From the NCBI RefSeq assembly GCF_018599185.1, contig NZ_JAHFVL010000001.1:2108001-2172000 (forward strand): 64,000 nt of DNA, read 5' to 3'. The notes below the pieces were generated by a model. The model saw only the letters and a program-made list of their open reading frames with translations. It did no database searches and was not told the origin of the DNA. Position 1 is the first letter of the stretch. Each line of letters starts with the position of its first letter. Of this stretch, positions 16,200 through 25,783 are shown one piece after another. This stretch comes from Rhodanobacter sp. LX-99. Lineage in GTDB: Bacteria; Pseudomonadota; Gammaproteobacteria; Xanthomonadales; Rhodanobacteraceae. A program made the translations under genes and the position numbers.

Positions 16200-18932
16200 G
16201 TGTACCATTCGTGGTCACGGTATCGCGTGGTGGGCCCCTTGCCAGGAAACAAGGATTTCGACGAGTTTGATCCGCTGGCGGCGACGGACAGTCGCGGCGA
16301 GTCCGATCCCGCGATCCCGATGCCTTCGTCGTGGCGGCTGACGGCTTGGCTGTGGAGCCTGCTCGCCCTGCTCGCGGGACTGGCACTGGCACTGGCCGTG
16401 CACCATCAGCAGAAACAGCGGCAGGAGGCGGAACGGACCTTCCTCCGCGACGAGCTGGCCAACAAGACCTACGCCGGGTTGCAGAGCAAGCTGCATTCGG
16501 CGGAGTCGCTGCTGCGCGCGGTGCAGACCCTGTTCCTCGCTTCGGATGAAGTGACTGCGTCCGAGTTCAACAGCTTCTATACCAATCTGCATCCCCGCGA
16601 ACAGTTTCCCAGCCTGCTTGCGCTGGCCTATGCGCAGCGCGAACCGGGCCCCGATGGCGTGCGCTACGTGACGCGCTGGGTCGAGCCGATGGCGGGGAAC
16701 GAGGCGGTGGTCGGGCTCGACGTGGGCGCGCAGCCGAACAATCTCGCCGGGCTGCTGGCTTCGCGCGACAGCGACCGGGCAACCTTGTCGGCGCCGTTCC
16801 GGCCGGTGCAGCAGCCGGCCATCGCCGGGGCGGCTGACGGCATCACGCTGCGGCTGCCGGTATTCAGTCCGGGGAATCCGCCGCAGTCGGTCGGGGAGCG
16901 GCGGCAACGCATGCGCGGCTCGATCGCGGTGTCGTTCCGGGTGGGCCGCCTGATCGGCAATGCCTTGCCGGACGAGGCGGCCCACGAGTTGCGCCTGCGT
17001 CTCAGCGACGTCACCGATGCCCGGCACGTGCTGCCGCTGTTCGACTCGGATCCGGGCGTGGCGACGGCGACGGACGGCTACCGGTTCGAGCGCCGGCTGG
17101 CCTATGGCGGCCGGGTGTGGAACGTGTTGATGCAACCGCGCGATTCCCGCGCGCTCGCGATCGACTGGCGCCGGTCCACCTTGCCCGCCGGCCTGCTGGC
17201 GAGCCTGTTGCTGGCGTTGCTGGTGTACTCCATCGTGAGCACCCGCCAGCGCGCGCTCGAGCTCGGCTGGCGGATGAGCCGCCGCTTTCGCGAGAGCGAG
17301 GAGCGCTTCCGTGCGTTGAACGAATTGCTGCCGGCGCTGGTGCTGCTGGCCGAGGTCGATGGCGGGCAGATCACCTACGCGAACCAGGCCTCGCGCGACC
17401 GCCTCGGCGAGCACGTGACCGAACGGCAGCTGGCCGACCTGTTCGAGGACCAGGATCTGCGCACGCAGCTGCAGGACGCCGATACCCGCGGCTGCAGCCG
17501 GATCGAGGCGGCCCTGCACAACGGCGAAGGCGTCCGCTTCTGGGCCAGCGTGGCGATCTCGCGGGTGCTGCTGAGCGGTCGCGGCAAGCTGCTGATGGTG
17601 GCCGGCGACATCAGCGAGCAACGCCAGCTGACCGAGCTGCTGAGCCACCAGGCCAGCCACGACGCGCTGACCGAGCTGTACAACCGGCGCGAGTTCGAGC
17701 ACCGCCTGCACGGCGCGCTGACCGCGACCACCATCGGTACCCCGCCGGCCGTGCTGCTGTACATCGACCTCGACCAGTTCAAGCTGATCAACGACACCTC
17801 CGGCCACCTCGCCGGCGACCAGCTGCTGGCCCAGCTGGCGATCGTGATGCGCAAGCAGTTGGGCGGTACCGACATGCTCGCGCGGCTCGGCGGCGACGAG
17901 TTCGGCGTGCTGGTGACCGGCGTGGCCGATCGCGAGGAGGCCGAACGGATCGCCGAGCGCGTGCGCTGCTGCATCGACGGCTATGTATTCCTCTGGGAAC
18001 AGCGCAGCTACACCATCAGCGCCAGCATCGGCGGCGTCATGATCGACCGCCCCGGCATCCTGGTGAAGGACCTGCTGGCGCAGGCCGACACCGCCTGCTA
18101 CATGGCCAAGGAGCTCGGCCGCAACCGCGTGCATTTCTATTCGGAGCGCGACGACGAGACGGTGCGCCGTCACAGCGAGATGGAATGGGCGAACCGCCTG
18201 CGCTGGGCGGTCGACGAGCATCGCCTGGTGCTCACCTACCAGGAGATCTGGCCGCTGCCGCTGGCCGCCGGCGGCGATACCGACATCGAGATGCTGCTGC
18301 GCTTCCGCGAGGAATCCGGCCAACTGGTGGTACCCGGCGTGTTCATGCCGGCGGCCGAGCGCTACGGCCTGATGCCGGTGGTCGACCGCTGGGTGATCGA
18401 GACCACGCTGGCGAATTTCGCCCAGCTGCACCCGGCAGGCGGCGTGCTGCGCATGGTGGCGATCAACCTGTCCGGCGCCAGCGTCGAGGACGAGGAGCTC
18501 GCCGGCCTGATCATCGGGCTGTTGCGGCGCTACCGGGTCGAGCCGTCGCGGGTGTGCTTCGAGGTCACCGAGACCGTGGCGGTGCGCAACCTGTCGCAGG
18601 TGGTGCGCTTCATGGAGCAGCTGCGTGCAGTGGGCTGCCGCATCGCGCTGGACGATTTCGGCGCCGGCATGTCCTCGTTCACCTATCTGAAGAACCTGCC
18701 GCTGGACATCATCAAGATCGACGGCAGTTTCGTGCGCGACATGCTTACCGACCCGGTCAGCCACCTGATGGTCAGGGCAGTCACCGACATCGGCCACCGG
18801 CTCGGCCTGGAGGTGGTCGCCGAATGGGTGGCCGACGCGGAAACCGTGCAGGCGCTGGCGGCGCTGGGGGTGAACCGGGTGCAGGGTTTCAGCCTGCACC
18901 GGCCCGAACTGGCGCTGTTCCAGCGCGACTGA
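16200..18932 (+). CDS. CHASE-PAS-GGDEF-EAL cyclic di-GMP signalling protein
   Basis: A 910-residue membrane sensor. A transmembrane helix (about 43-66) and a second one (about 328-350) bracket a periplasmic CHASE domain (SLLALAYAQREPG, RDSDRATLSAPF). Then PAS (about 370-480), GGDEF and EAL. The cyclase motif RLGGDEFGVL is intact, with DLDQFKLINDTSGHLAGD; the inhibitory RxxD site upstream has Gly in place of Arg (GGTD), so product inhibition is probably lost. The phosphodiesterase domain keeps E-x-L (EMLLRF), INLSG, FEVTET, DDFGAG, IKIDGS and QGF, but the last acidic residue of the usual AEGVE loop is Ala (AEWVA). Either or both activities are possible. The start is uncertain: GTG 16200, GTG 16230 or ATG 16320. 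Confidence 0.88.
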   Translation: MYHSWSRYRVVGPLPGNKDFDEFDPLAATDSRGESDPAIPMPSSWRLTAWLWSLLALLAGLALALAVHHQQKQRQEAERTFLRDELANKTYAGLQSKLHSAESLLRAVQTLFLASDEVTASEFNSFYTNLHPREQFPSLLALAYAQREPGPDGVRYVTRWVEPMAGNEAVVGLDVGAQPNNLAGLLASRDSDRATLSAPFRPVQQPAIAGAADGITLRLPVFSPGNPPQSVGERRQRMRGSIAVSFRVGRLIGNALPDEAAHELRLRLSDVTDARHVLPLFDSDPGVATATDGYRFERRLAYGGRVWNVLMQPRDSRALAIDWRRSTLPAGLLASLLLALLVYSIVSTRQRALELGWRMSRRFRESEERFRALNELLPALVLLAEVDGGQITYANQASRDRLGEHVTERQLADLFEDQDLRTQLQDADTRGCSRIEAALHNGEGVRFWASVAISRVLLSGRGKLLMVAGDISEQRQLTELLSHQASHDALTELYNRREFEHRLHGALTATTIGTPPAVLLYIDLDQFKLINDTSGHLAGDQLLAQLAIVMRKQLGGTDMLARLGGDEFGVLVTGVADREEAERIAERVRCCIDGYVFLWEQRSYTISASIGGVMIDRPGILVKDLLAQADTACYMAKELGRNRVHFYSERDDETVRRHSEMEWANRLRWAVDEHRLVLTYQEIWPLPLAAGGDTDIEMLLRFREESGQLVVPGVFMPAAERYGLMPVVDRWVIETTLANFAQLHPAGGVLRMVAINLSGASVEDEELAGLIIGLLRRYRVEPSRVCFEVTETVAVRNLSQVVRFMEQLRAVGCRIALDDFGAGMSSFTYLKNLPLDIIKIDGSFVRDMLTDPVSHLMVRAVTDIGHRLGLEVVAEWVADAETVQALAALGVNRVQGFSLHRPELALFQRD

Positions 18933-18940
18933 GCCGTCGT

Positions 18941-18956
18941 TTCGCCGCGCGGCGAA
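18941..18956. other. 16-bp perfect palindrome ahead of the ArsR-type gene
   Basis: ttcgccgcgcggcgaa is self-complementary and lies 33 bp upstream of the regulator ATG and 8 bp after the preceding stop. It could be an operator for the regulator itself or a stem-loop ending the upstream transcript; it lacks a T-tract. Confidence 0.35.
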
Positions 18957-18989
18957 GCGTCCGGGCCATGCGCTGGCTAGACTGCACGC

Positions 18990-19676
18990 ATGGACGAGGC
19001 CGCGCCGCTCAATCGCTATCAACTGGCCGAACTCGGCAGCCTGCTGGCCGAGCCGGCGCGTGCGGCAATGCTGCTGGCTCTGGTCGACGGCACCGCGCGG
19101 CCGGCGGGCGAGCTGGCGCAGACGGCCGGGATCGGCCCGGCCACCGCCAGCGCGCACCTGCGCCGGCTGCTCGACGGCGGCCTGCTGGCGTTGCAGGCGC
19201 AGGGCCGGCATCGCTACTACCGGCTCGCCGACGAGCGCGTCGCGGCCATGCTGGAATCGTTGTCGCTGGCCCGCGCCCCGGCGCTGCACGCGCTGCCGGC
19301 CAAGGGCGATGCGCAACTGCGCCGTGCCCGTTGCTGCTATCGCCACCTTGCCGGCGCGCTGGGCGTGGCGTTCTGCGCCACGTTGCTGCAACGCGACTGG
19401 CTGCACACCGGGTCACGCGGCCTGCAACTGCTGCCGGCCGGCGTCGATGCGCTGGCCGGCAGCGGACTGTCGTTGCCGAACGTGGCCAGGCTGTACGGCC
19501 GCAGCTGCCTGGACTGGACCGAGCGGCGCATGCACCTGGGCGGCCCGCTCGGCGTGGCGCTGACCGCGGCGATGCTCGAGGCCGGCTGGTTGCGGCCGCT
19601 GCCGCGCAGCCGCGCGCTGCAACCCAGCGCCGACGGCCTGCACCGGCTCGGCCTGCTGGGCGTGCAGTTGGACTGA
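18990..19676 (+). CDS. ArsR-family winged-helix regulator with C-terminal extension
   Basis: A 228-residue protein. Residues ~10-95 are an ArsR/SmtB winged helix: LAEPARAAMLLALVDG, then the recognition part AGIGPATASAHLRRLLDGGLLALQAQGRHRYYRLAD. The other ~130 residues form an extra domain with RRARCCYRHLAGALGVAF and CLDWTERRMHLGGPLGVAL, a pattern found in a subgroup of ArsR-like regulators of unknown inducer. The Cys residues (CCYRHLAG, CLDW) could bind metal or sense redox, but the classic CxC motif of ArsR is absent. No obvious target gene is adjacent. It converges with the M28 peptidase gene; a 9-bp stem (19678-19686 / 19699-19707) lies between the two stops. Confidence 0.8.
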   Translation: MDEAAPLNRYQLAELGSLLAEPARAAMLLALVDGTARPAGELAQTAGIGPATASAHLRRLLDGGLLALQAQGRHRYYRLADERVAAMLESLSLARAPALHALPAKGDAQLRRARCCYRHLAGALGVAFCATLLQRDWLHTGSRGLQLLPAGVDALAGSGLSLPNVARLYGRSCLDWTERRMHLGGPLGVALTAAMLEAGWLRPLPRSRALQPSADGLHRLGLLGVQLD

Positions 19677-19697
19677 GCGGGCGCTGCCGGCGTTATT

Positions 19698-21101
19698 TCA
19701 GCGCCCGGCGCTGCCCGATGCCGCTGCCGGCGAACGCTCGAAGCTGCCGGCATAGCCGGGGAACACCACCGGGCTCTCGTAGCCGTCGGCCGAGACCGAC
19801 GACACGCCGAAGAACCAGTCGTCGATCACCACGTCCTGCAGCACCGCCTGGTCGACGTCGCCGACTGCGCGCGCGTGCTGCCATTGCGCCGCGGTGGTGT
19901 CGCGCCAGTGCACGCGATAGCCGGCGGCACCAGGCACCTTGTGCCAGCTGAGCGTGGTGTCGGTGGCCAGCGCGCCCTTGCTGTCGACGCCGGTCGGCGG
20001 CGCCGGCGCGCGGCTCAGCGCGGCCATGGCGATGGCGTTCAATGCGGTGACGCGGGCGAGGTAGCGGAAGTCGATGCCGTCGATGGTGTCGCCGTAGTGC
20101 ACGCCCCGATCCTGATCGGTACGTCCGCTGCGCAGGTCCTGGTGCTGCCGGGTGTAGTTCTCGTGCGCCTCGGTGACGCGCACGGCGGGGTAGCCCGCTT
20201 CGAGGAACGGCACCTGGTCGCCGCCGCGGCCGTAACGGTCGGTGCGGTAGACCATGCGCACCTGGAAGTCGGGAAGGTAGTTGTCGGCGAGGCGTTCGAT
20301 GTAGCGGGCGAGGTTGCGCGAGGGCGAATCCACCTCGCCGCCGTGGTAGCGGCGGTAGTCCGCCTGGGCCGCCGTCTCGTTGCTCTTGGTGCCCTCGGAG
20401 AACACCCTCACTGTGGTGTTGTCGATCACCCCGTTCTGGCCCTGGCTGTTGCCCACGATGTCGTTGTTGAGCTGGGCCTCGACCTGCCAGCCGTGCGCGA
20501 CCGCGTAGTCGGCCAGCACCTTGCCGCCGTACAGGCCCTGCTCCTCGCCGGACAGGGCGGCGAATACCAGGGTGGCGTCGTTGTCCTGCTTCGACAGCAG
20601 TCGCGCCGCCTCGATCAGGGCGGCGACGCCGGAAGCGTCGTCGTTGGCGCCGGGCGCGTCGCTGGTGGCGTTCATCACGTCGGTGACGCGCGAGTCGAGG
20701 TGGCCGGTCATCACGATCACCCGGTCCGGATCGCGCTTGCCGCGCTTGATCGCGACCACGTCCATCACCTCGGTCGGCTGCGGGATGCGCTTGCCGCTGA
20801 ACACCTGCGACGGCGTGACCACGTCGATGCAGCCGCCGCAGTCGCGCGAGATCGCCTCGAAGCGCGACTTCACCCAGCGCCGCGCGGCGCCGATGCCGCG
20901 ACTGTCGGACTTCGTGTCGGACAGGGTGTGGCGGGTGCCGAAACCGACCAGCGCGGTGATCGTCGCGCGCAGCTCCGCTTTGCTCGGGGCGTTGGCCAGT
21001 GCATGCAGTGCCGGCTGCTCGGACGGCGTGACGGCCGCTGCCTGGCTGGCGCCGGCTGCAGCCAGCAGCGAGAAGAAAAGGACCGGTATGGCTCGAAGCA
21101 T
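19698..21101 (-). CDS. Secreted M28-family zinc aminopeptidase
   Basis: A 467-residue exported metallopeptidase: signal peptide MLRAIPVLFFSLLAAAGASQAAA, then the M28 domain to about residue 370. The co-catalytic zinc site is complete: GHLDS (His), GANDDASG (Asp), SGEEQGL (Glu base and Glu ligand), NNDIVG (Asp) and HENYTRQHQD (His). The last ~90 residues resemble a fibronectin-type beta-sandwich (TLSWHKVPGAAGYRVHWRD). It resembles bacterial leucine-type aminopeptidases and, being exported and near the T2SS operon, is a plausible T2SS substrate. No propeptide is obvious. It follows the S53 gene on the same strand, but a strong terminator separates them. Confidence 0.9.
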   Translation of the reverse strand: MLRAIPVLFFSLLAAAGASQAAAVTPSEQPALHALANAPSKAELRATITALVGFGTRHTLSDTKSDSRGIGAARRWVKSRFEAISRDCGGCIDVVTPSQVFSGKRIPQPTEVMDVVAIKRGKRDPDRVIVMTGHLDSRVTDVMNATSDAPGANDDASGVAALIEAARLLSKQDNDATLVFAALSGEEQGLYGGKVLADYAVAHGWQVEAQLNNDIVGNSQGQNGVIDNTTVRVFSEGTKSNETAAQADYRRYHGGEVDSPSRNLARYIERLADNYLPDFQVRMVYRTDRYGRGGDQVPFLEAGYPAVRVTEAHENYTRQHQDLRSGRTDQDRGVHYGDTIDGIDFRYLARVTALNAIAMAALSRAPAPPTGVDSKGALATDTTLSWHKVPGAAGYRVHWRDTTAAQWQHARAVGDVDQAVLQDVVIDDWFFGVSSVSADGYESPVVFPGYAGSFERSPAAASGSAGR

Positions 21102-21274
21102 CGTTCGCGTCCTTCAGCGGGGAAGGAGGCACGATACAACGCCTGCGCAGGCCCCGGCAGCTTCGGCCGCGCTCGGGTCGCGTGTGCGGTGTCGCGCGGA
21201 TGCCCTGCACCCGCGCGGCCGTGGGCGTCAGGCTTCGTTCGCACCGCGCGTGTTCTCGTCCTGCCGGCGATGAA

Positions 21275-21302
21275 AAAAGCCCGGCCTCGCGGCCGGGCTT
21301 TT
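21275..21302 (-). terminator. Rho-independent terminator of the S53 peptidase gene
   Basis: Perfect 12-bp arms, 21275-21286 and 21291-21302, with a tetraloop. Read on the minus strand the stem is followed by six T (complement of a21273-21278), about 55 bp after the S53 stop; the plus-strand side has only four T. It isolates the S53 transcript from the downstream M28 gene. Confidence 0.88.
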
Positions 21303-21357
21303 CGTTGGGGATGACCGGCGGCGGCTTGCTCCGTGCAAGCCGCCAGGCCTCCCCGGT

Positions 21358-23709
21358 TTACTGCACGGTCAAGGTGACGTCGTCCAGCACGAACGAAGTC
21401 TGCAGCGAAGAATCTTCCGTGCCGGTGAACTTGATCGTCACCGTCTGGCCGATGTACGCGGCGAGGCTGTTCGTGTGCACCGTGTAGCCCGAGTTGGCGT
21501 TGAGGTTCGAGTAGGTCACCAGCGTCTTGAGCAGGGTGCCCGAGCTGTTGAACACCTGCACCTTCAGCTTGTCGTAGGCCGTCGTTGTCGTGGTTTCCGA
21601 AGTGTCGATATGCAGGCTGTACGACAGGTTGGCCGAGGTCTTGCCGCTCGGAATGGTCACCGACTGCGACACCGTGTCGGTGTGGGTCGTGCCATAGCCG
21701 TCCAGCCACGTGAACCAGCTGCCGGCATGGGCGACTTCACCCGTGCAGGTGCTGTTGCTGCACAGCGCGCCGGCGCTGATGGTCCACGGCGCGGCCGTGC
21801 CGCTCTCGAAGCCGGTGTTGCCGAGCAACTGCGACGAGCCGCCGCTGGAGACCGTCACCGACTGCGTCTTGGTGTTGGTCGCGCCGCCGTTGTCGGTCAC
21901 CGTCAGCGACACGCTGTAGGTGCCGGCGGCCGCATAGGTGTGGCTGGGGTTGGTGGCGGTCGAGGTGCTGCCGTCGCCGAAGTTCCACGAGCGCGAGGCG
22001 ATGGTGCCGTCGCTGTCGGTGGAGCTGTCGGTGAAGTTCACGGTCAGGCCGCTGGCCGAGTCGCTGAAGTTGGCGACCGGCGGCACGTTGGCCGGCGGCG
22101 AACCGCCACCGATGTCGCTGGCGGCCGCGCTGACGATCAACTCGCCGCGGCCGCTGGCCAGGTCGTAGCCGACGCCGGCAGTCTCGCCGCCGTTGTTGCC
22201 CGAGGTGATGTCGTGGAAGTCGGCGCCCGGCAGCTGGTACAGCAGCGGTGCGGCAAAGCCCACGGTGGAGCCCTTGATGGCGATGACGCGCGCCCAGGCG
22301 CCGGCGAACAGCGGAGCGGACAGGCTGGTGCCGCCGTACTGCTGGGTGGCGCCGTTGACGATGATCTTCGCGCCCGAGTTGGGATCGGCGTCATAGGCGA
22401 TGTCCGGCAGGCCGCGCGTGCTGCCCGGGGCCACGCCGTTCTGCCAGCTCGGCTGCGGCTCGAACGTGCTGGAGCTGCCGCCGCCGCTGACCCACACGGT
22501 GGCGCTGTTCCAGGTGGTCGTGGAGGCGTTCAGCGTGGTGCCGCCCACCGCGACCACGTACTGCGATGCGGCCGGCCAGCTCGGCGTGACGCCGCCGTTG
22601 CCGCACTCGTCGGCGCCGGAGTCGCCGGTGGAGATCGAGAAGGTCTGCCCCTGCGCCACCGCCTGCTGGAAGATCTGGTCCTGCGCCGCGGCCGATCCGT
22701 CGCCCTGCGCGCTGGTCTCGCACTCGCCCAGCGACACGTTGATGATCTTGGTGGCGTTGGCGTTGACGATGGTGTTGAAGTCGGCGGTGAGGTCGGCGTT
22801 GGACAGGGTCGGGATGTTGTAGAAGATCAGGCTGCCGACCTGGCCGCCGGCCATGCCGACGACATCCTGGCTGTCCAGGCTCCACTCGCCGAGGCCGCTG
22901 GTGTCGGTGCTGGTGCCGTTGGTGTTGACGGTCTGGGTGGTGACCGTGGGCAGGCCGTTCTGCGAGGTGAACGTGTTCAGGTCGGTGATGGTCTGGGTGA
23001 TCTTGCCCTGGGTGACGATGCCCACCGGCACGCCGGCGGCCGTGGCTACGCCGTTGCCGCCGTAGATCGAGGAAAACTCGGTCGGGTTGTGGCCGGTCAC
23101 CGCCTGGGTGGTGAAGCCAGCCTGCATGGGCTTGGCGAAGGTGTGCGCCTGGTGCACGTTCTGCAGGCCGATCACCGACAGCACGCTGTCCTGCAGCGCG
23201 GCCGGAATCTGCACGCCGCTGTTGTTCATGAAGGCCATGCGGCCTTCCTTGGTGCGGACCTTGGCGAAGCTGGTCTTGAACGCGGCCTGCGCGGTGTCGG
23301 CCCGGCCGTCCGCCGAGATCATCAGGCGGTTCGGCGCGATCGTGACGTTGGTGAAGCCGGCCGAGGTCAGCCACGCGGCGACCTTGTTGGCCTGGTCCGT
23401 GGTCGGCGAGTAGTTGGCGACGAACTGCTGGTTCGACATCCTGTGCTGCACCATCGCCAGGGTCGAGGTCTTGGCCGTGGCCAGGAAGGTGTGCAGTTGG
23501 TCCGGGTTGCGCAGCTTCAGCGCCACCTCGATGTGGATCGGCTGCGAGGTGGCCAGCGGGCCGCTGACCACGTCGCCCTGGCGCAGTTGGGTGGCGCGCT
23601 GATTCAGTGCGACGAAGGCCTGGCTGTTTGCCGACGTGGCGTTGGCCGACGCGATGGTGGCCATGCCGATGGCGGCGGTCAGCAGCGTGAGACGGAAATG
23701 ACTTGGCAT
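21358..23709 (-). CDS. Secreted S53 (sedolisin/xanthomonalisin-type) peptidase with PKD domain
   Basis: A 783-residue pepstatin-insensitive acid serine-carboxyl peptidase. Signal peptide (about 1-23), an activation prodomain to about residue 200 ([32 protein letters not shown]), then the catalytic domain with Glu275 and Asp279 (GEWSLDSQD), oxyanion Asp363 (STGDSGAD) and nucleophile Ser462 (GGTSLSAP). A calcium site near FHDITSG closes it. A PKD domain (about 548-624, [18 protein letters not shown]) and a beta-sandwich C-terminal domain (about 629-783, NTGFESG...) follow, probably for substrate binding. RBS GGGAG lies seven bases before the ATG. Likely T2SS-exported scavenging protease. Confidence 0.92.
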   Translation of the reverse strand: MPSHFRLTLLTAAIGMATIASANATSANSQAFVALNQRATQLRQGDVVSGPLATSQPIHIEVALKLRNPDQLHTFLATAKTSTLAMVQHRMSNQQFVANYSPTTDQANKVAAWLTSAGFTNVTIAPNRLMISADGRADTAQAAFKTSFAKVRTKEGRMAFMNNSGVQIPAALQDSVLSVIGLQNVHQAHTFAKPMQAGFTTQAVTGHNPTEFSSIYGGNGVATAAGVPVGIVTQGKITQTITDLNTFTSQNGLPTVTTQTVNTNGTSTDTSGLGEWSLDSQDVVGMAGGQVGSLIFYNIPTLSNADLTADFNTIVNANATKIINVSLGECETSAQGDGSAAAQDQIFQQAVAQGQTFSISTGDSGADECGNGGVTPSWPAASQYVVAVGGTTLNASTTTWNSATVWVSGGGSSSTFEPQPSWQNGVAPGSTRGLPDIAYDADPNSGAKIIVNGATQQYGGTSLSAPLFAGAWARVIAIKGSTVGFAAPLLYQLPGADFHDITSGNNGGETAGVGYDLASGRGELIVSAAASDIGGGSPPANVPPVANFSDSASGLTVNFTDSSTDSDGTIASRSWNFGDGSTSTATNPSHTYAAAGTYSVSLTVTDNGGATNTKTQSVTVSSGGSSQLLGNTGFESGTAAPWTISAGALCSNSTCTGEVAHAGSWFTWLDGYGTTHTDTVSQSVTIPSGKTSANLSYSLHIDTSETTTTTAYDKLKVQVFNSSGTLLKTLVTYSNLNANSGYTVHTNSLAAYIGQTVTIKFTGTEDSSLQTSFVLDDVTLTVQ

Positions 23710-24536
23710 TTATAGCTCCCGAAAGGTTTTTTCGAGGCGAACGAAGCCGCTGGGGCCACGTGGACCTCATGAAGTGAGCGCCGTGGACAGGCACGGCACC
23801 ATTGGTTTTTTTGGATTGCCCAGCGATCCCGTGCGTACTGCGATCGACCCTCCCCCCGTCAATCCCTCCGGGTTGTCGCGCAGGTTTGTTTTGCCGCCGG
23901 ATAAATAAACGCCGGTGGTGTGACGTCATCACGGAATCATTCGTCAAGCTCCCCATTGGCGAACTGGTTGACGGTAGAGTTGGCGACCGAAAACCGTCAA
24001 TAGGATTTTTTCAGGGATCCGGTGATTGTCGTCACACAATTCACGGATTATGAAAAAGCCTGGATGGCGTAAATATCTACGATTTTCGAATGAGCGAATG
24101 AATCGCGGAGCAGACGCCTGCAGATGGCTCAGCACTGCGGGCTGTGCGATAAGGATTGCATGATGAATCCGGTTTTCTAGGAGAAAATCACACCGAGGCG
24201 GCATTATCTGGATATGCGCCGACGGCGCCCTTGCGTCGCATTTATTTCTCGGGCGTGGCTATTTATTGGCGTAATTAGTTACGTTTGGAACGATATTATT
24301 ATGGGTGCTCCGAAAGATATTGCTCGATACGCCACATTCCGTTCCCGGCATTTCAGCTCATGGCGGCCATGTCCGGTCATGTCTGATTCACCCTGAAATG
24401 CTCGGTGGCGTGGCGTTGCCCCGGGATCCAGTACCAGTAGTCGTGCAAGACAGGGCATGCGATCGGTTGCTCACTCGCCGCCGTGGCGGTGAAGCCGCCG
24501 GTTCATTCCGCACAGGCGGCATGCGACCATGCGCGG
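23710..24536. other. Gene-free, AT-richer interval with inverted repeats
   Basis: About 830 bp without a convincing gene. Reading frames of 60-86 codons exist on both strands (for example 23802-24053 plus, 23944-24204 minus) but lack ribosome-binding sites, domain character and the local codon bias. The part from about 23890 to 24330 is visibly AT-richer than the rest of the window. Structures seen: related motifs in opposite orientation at 23918-23932 (gtgtgacgtcatcac) and 24022-24037 (gtgattgtcgtcacac); an 8-bp inverted repeat ttgacggt 23968-23975 / accgtcaa 23993-24000 followed by a T-run at 24006-24011. The S53 promoter must lie at the left end. Confidence 0.6.
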
Positions 24537-25772
24537 ATGACCCGGACAGCCTTTCCCCGACTGGCGATCATCGGCGGCGGTCCGGCGGGACTGATGGCGG
24601 CCGAGGCCGCGTGCGCGGCCGGCGTGGCGGTGGACCTGTACGACGCGAAGGGCTCGGTCGGACGGAAATTCCTGCTGGCCGGCAAGGGCGGGCTCAACCT
24701 CACCCACGGCGAGCCCCGCGCACGTTTCGTCGAACGCTACGGCGCGCGCCATGACGAGGTGGGGCGCTGGCTCGACGCGTTCGATGCGGATGCGCTGCGC
24801 GCCTGGGCGCATGGACTCGGCGTGGAAACCTTTGCCGGCAGTTCCGGCCGGGTGTTCCCGCGCGATCTGAAGGCGGCGCCCCTGCTGCGCGGCTGGCTGC
24901 GCCGCCTGCGCGAATCCGGCGTGGCATTCCATATGCACCATCGCTGGCTGGGCTGGCAGGCGCACGACGCGCTGCACTTCGACACGCCGCAGGGCGCGCG
25001 CGCGGTGCCGGCCGGTGCGGTGGTGCTGGCGCTTGGCGGCGCCAGTTGGCCGCAGCTGGGTTCCGACGGCGCCTGGGTAGAACCGTTGCAGGAAGTGGGG
25101 ATCGACATCGCACCGCTGCAGCCGGCGAACTGCGGCTTCGAACTTGAGTGGAGCGACCATCTTTCCAGCCGCTTCGCCGGCGCGCCGCTGAAGCCGGTGG
25201 TGGCGCACTGGGTCGACCGCCACGGCGTGGCCCGCTCGCGCCAGGGCGAATTCGTGCTCAGCGAATACGGCATCGAGGGCAGCCTGATCTATGCGATCGG
25301 CGCGGAGCTGCGCGAGCAGATTCGCGAGTACGGCGAAGCGCTGCTGCAGCTGGACCTGGTACCCGGCTACACCGAAGCGGCACTCGCCGCGCGCCTTGCC
25401 GCGCCGCGCGGCAAGCACAGCATCGGCGACTGGCTGCGTCGCCGCGCCGGGCTGGACGCGGCGAAGTGCGCGCTGGTGTTCGAGCTCGCCGACAAGCCCA
25501 CCCTGGCCGATCCGTTTGCTTTGGCGGCGCGGCTCAAGGCCTTGCCGCTGCGCCTGCGCGCGCCGCGGCCGGTCGCCGAGGCGATCAGCACGGCCGGCGG
25601 CGTGCGGCTGGAAGCGCTGGATGAAAACCTGATGCTGCGCGCCCGTCCCGGCGTGTTCTGTGCCGGCGAGATGCTGGACTGGGAGGCGCCCACCGGCGGC
25701 TACCTGCTGACCGCCTGTTTCGCCAGCGGCCTGGTCGCCGGTCGCGGTGCGGCGCGCTGGCTGGGCGCGTAG
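24537..25772 (+). CDS. HI0933/TIGR03862-family FAD-dependent flavoprotein
   Basis: A 411-residue flavoprotein. The N-terminal dinucleotide fold AIIGGGPAGLMAAEAA binds FAD; VGRKFLLAGKGGLNLTH and VLALGGASWPQLGSDG are hallmarks of the HI0933-like (BaiN/YhiN-related) family; the C-terminal FAD contact is CAGEMLDWEAPTGGYLLTACFASGLVAG. Sequence features such as SSGRVFPRDLKAAPLLRGWL place it with the TIGR03862 subgroup common in proteobacteria. Substrate is unknown. ATG 24537 gives the nucleotide-binding fold at the N-terminus; an upstream in-frame GTG/ATG at 24483 would add 18 residues without family support. Confidence 0.85.
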   Translation: MTRTAFPRLAIIGGGPAGLMAAEAACAAGVAVDLYDAKGSVGRKFLLAGKGGLNLTHGEPRARFVERYGARHDEVGRWLDAFDADALRAWAHGLGVETFAGSSGRVFPRDLKAAPLLRGWLRRLRESGVAFHMHHRWLGWQAHDALHFDTPQGARAVPAGAVVLALGGASWPQLGSDGAWVEPLQEVGIDIAPLQPANCGFELEWSDHLSSRFAGAPLKPVVAHWVDRHGVARSRQGEFVLSEYGIEGSLIYAIGAELREQIREYGEALLQLDLVPGYTEAALAARLAAPRGKHSIGDWLRRRAGLDAAKCALVFELADKPTLADPFALAARLKALPLRLRAPRPVAEAISTAGGVRLEALDENLMLRARPGVFCAGEMLDWEAPTGGYLLTACFASGLVAGRGAARWLGA

Positions 25773-25783
25773 CCGCCCCGGTT

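Noticed and set aside
13490..19406. Minus-strand frames of 920 and 1063 codons opposite hrpB and the GGDEF-EAL gene
   Set aside because: Length arises from codon bias of the true genes; sequences are low-complexity His/Arg/Gln mixtures with no family features.
21275..21302. Terminator for a plus-strand transcript
   Set aside because: No plus-strand gene ends nearby and only four T follow on that strand; the six-T side faces the S53 gene.
23802..24396. Small open frames of 60-86 codons in the AT-rich interval
   Set aside because: No ribosome-binding site, no coherent hydrophobic or domain pattern, and no match to the codon bias of the neighbours.
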